A DNA stretch of 64,000 bases from assembly GCA_002011745.1 (NCBI GenBank), contig MTOU01000034.1, forward strand, positions 1 through 64,000, written 5' to 3'. The translations under genes and the position numbers were made by a program. This DNA is from Nitrospirae bacterium JdFR-85 (lineage in GTDB: Bacteria > Nitrospirota > Thermodesulfovibrionia > Thermodesulfovibrionales > JdFR-85). Shown one piece after another: positions 62,985 through 64,000 of the stretch. Below the pieces are notes generated by a model, which worked only from the letters and a program-made list of their open reading frames with translations, was not told the origin of the DNA and searched no databases. The first letter of the stretch is position 1. Every line of letters begins with the position of its first letter.

Positions 62985-64000
62985 GACAGCCTCCCAAGCA
63001 CGTCTTTCAGCACTTCCACAAGAATATCGATATCATCAAGGGTAACTGTGAGAGGAGGGGTAAACCTCAGGGTGTTACCAGCAGTACAGTTTACGAGTAT
63101 CCCCCTCTCCATACATGCCTTTACCACTGGAGCACAATCCCTGGACAGTTGCATACCAAGCATCAGGCCCATGCCCCTTACATCAACCACAACAGTGGAG
63201 AATCTATCTTTTAAATCTAAAAGTCTCTGCATAAAATACTCACCTTTGGTTTTACATTCATAGAGCATTATACCATCTTCAAGCACTGTTTCCAAGGTAG
63301 CAATCGCAGCTGCACATGCAAGAGGATTACCACCAAAGGTGGAGGCATGGCTGCCTGGAGTGAATGCTTCTGCAATTCTGTCTCTTGCAAGCATAGCTCC
63401 TATGGGGAAACCTCCTCCCAGTCCTTTTGCAAGAGTCATTATATCAGGTTCTATCCCAAATTGTTCATAGGCAAAAAGGGTTCCAGTTCTTCCGATGCCT
63501 GTCTGAACTTCATCAAATATGAGAAGTAGACCTTTTTCGCTGCATAACCGTCTCACTTGTTGAAGATACTCCTTTGAGGGAACTATTACGCCTCCTTCTC
63601 CCTGTATTGGTTCAAGCATCACTGCACAGGTATTTTCATTGATTGCCCTCTTCAGTTCTTCTATATCATTGTATCTAACATGCCTGAATCCTGGCAACAG
63701 AGGTTCAAAACCCTCTTTTACTTTATCCTGTCCTGTAGCAGTAATAGTAGCTATTGTTCTCCCATGAAAGGAGTTGTATGCGGTTATAATCTCATACCGA
63801 CCTTCTCCATAACGTTGTTTGGAGTATTTTCTGGCAAGTTTTATAGCAGCCTCGTTTGCCTCTGCCCCTGAATTACAAAAGAATACTCTATCTGCAAAGG
63901 AATTTTCAACAAGGAGCTTGGCAAGTTTTATCTGAAGCTCATTGTAATAGAGATTTGATACATGCATGAGTCTCTGGGCCTGTTTCTGTATGGCTACTAC
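62981..64000 (-). CDS. argD: acetylornithine aminotransferase, N-terminus outside window
   Basis: 340 residues visible. The reading frame stays open to the right edge (VAIQKQAQRLMHVSNLYYNE at its start), so roughly the first 50 to 60 residues are missing; an apparent ATG at 63967 is internal. PLP-dependent class III aminotransferase: FCNSGAEANEAAIKLARKY, LIFDEVQTGIGRTGTLFAYE and the Schiff-base lysine in TLAKGLGGGFPIGA. It makes N-acetylornithine for arginine synthesis and may also serve in lysine synthesis. First visible gene of the argD-argF-cytochrome-barrel operon. Confidence 0.94.
   Translation of the reverse strand, partial: VVAIQKQAQRLMHVSNLYYNELQIKLAKLLVENSFADRVFFCNSGAEANEAAIKLARKYSKQRYGEGRYEIITAYNSFHGRTIATITATGQDKVKEGFEPLLPGFRHVRYNDIEELKRAINENTCAVMLEPIQGEGGVIVPSKEYLQQVRRLCSEKGLLLIFDEVQTGIGRTGTLFAYEQFGIEPDIMTLAKGLGGGFPIGAMLARDRIAEAFTPGSHASTFGGNPLACAAAIATLETVLEDGIMLYECKTKGEYFMQRLLDLKDRFSTVVVDVRGMGLMLGMQLSRDCAPVVKACMERGILVNCTAGNTLRFTPPLTVTLDDIDILVEVLKDVLGRLS

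Noticed and set aside
1-64000. CRISPR array, tRNA, rRNA, insertion sequence or phage genes
   Set aside because: I looked for regular direct repeats, cloverleaf-like segments, transposase or integrase motifs and saw none; gene content is ordinary core plus energy metabolism.

Overview
The window looks like chromosomal DNA of an anaerobic, dissimilatory sulfate-reducing bacterium of moderate to low G+C. It holds the whole cytoplasmic sulfate-activation and APS-reduction pathway with its quinone-linked complex (adk, sat, aprBA, qmoABC, a membrane pyrophosphatase and a second sat). It also holds Geobacter-like short type IV pilins, a porin-cytochrome conduit and NtrYX/PilSR two-component systems. 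This mix best fits a sulfate-reducing Nitrospirota (Thermodesulfovibrio-like); a Desulfobacterota relative cannot be excluded by reading alone. I saw no insertion sequence, prophage, CRISPR array, rRNA or tRNA.

Layout. (1) 0.2-13.4 kb: an MSHA/type II secretion-like pilus cluster. It has three prepilin-like proteins, one of them a 780-residue Cys-rich Ig-repeat pilin. It also has a PilM-PilN-like fusion, PilO- and PilP-like proteins, a lipoprotein secretin, an assembly ATPase, a platform protein, an ExeA/MshM-like ATPase with an SH3 tail, and a convergent MshN-like TPR protein. (2) 13.5-27.2 kb, all minus strand: adk-sat-aprB-aprA-qmoA-qmoB-qmoC-CBS protein-hppA-sat2-small unknown protein. 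Sulfate is activated to APS plus PPi; PPi is removed by the ion-pumping pyrophosphatase; APS is reduced by AprAB with electrons from the quinone pool through QmoABC; AMP is recycled by Adk. (3) 27.3-31.5 kb: a membrane protein, a ComEA-like protein, a Geobacter-type split pilin pair, a second short pilin, and a membrane glycosyltransferase-like TPR protein. (4) 31.6-46.4 kb: potassium uptake (trkA, trkH), a membrane-fusion protein, an Fe-S DUF3786 protein, an M23 peptidase, DUF4390-ntrY-ntrX, hisI-hisE, HIT and Nudix hydrolases, a diguanylate cyclase and fdhD. (5) 46.4-53.7 kb, minus strand: pilB-pilT-pilC-pilS-pilR, the motor and regulatory operon of a second, retractable type IV pilus. (6) 53.8-64.0 kb: aconitase, a UvrD-like helicase, RmuC, then a minus-strand argD-argF-decaheme cytochrome-MtrB-like barrel operon cut by the right window edge.

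Cross-talk. Two sigma-54 promoter matches lie before pilin genes (977-992 and 28772-28787), and the PilS/PilR pair that could drive them is encoded at 46-49 kb. Several operon-leading genes (the TPR gene, trkA, pilB, uvrD) have a sigma-70-like -10 box only 6-9 bases from the start codon and no Shine-Dalgarno sequence, so leaderless mRNAs seem to be in regular use. Short aromatic-rich pilins together with an outer-membrane cytochrome conduit suggest a capacity for extracellular electron transfer in a sulfate reducer.
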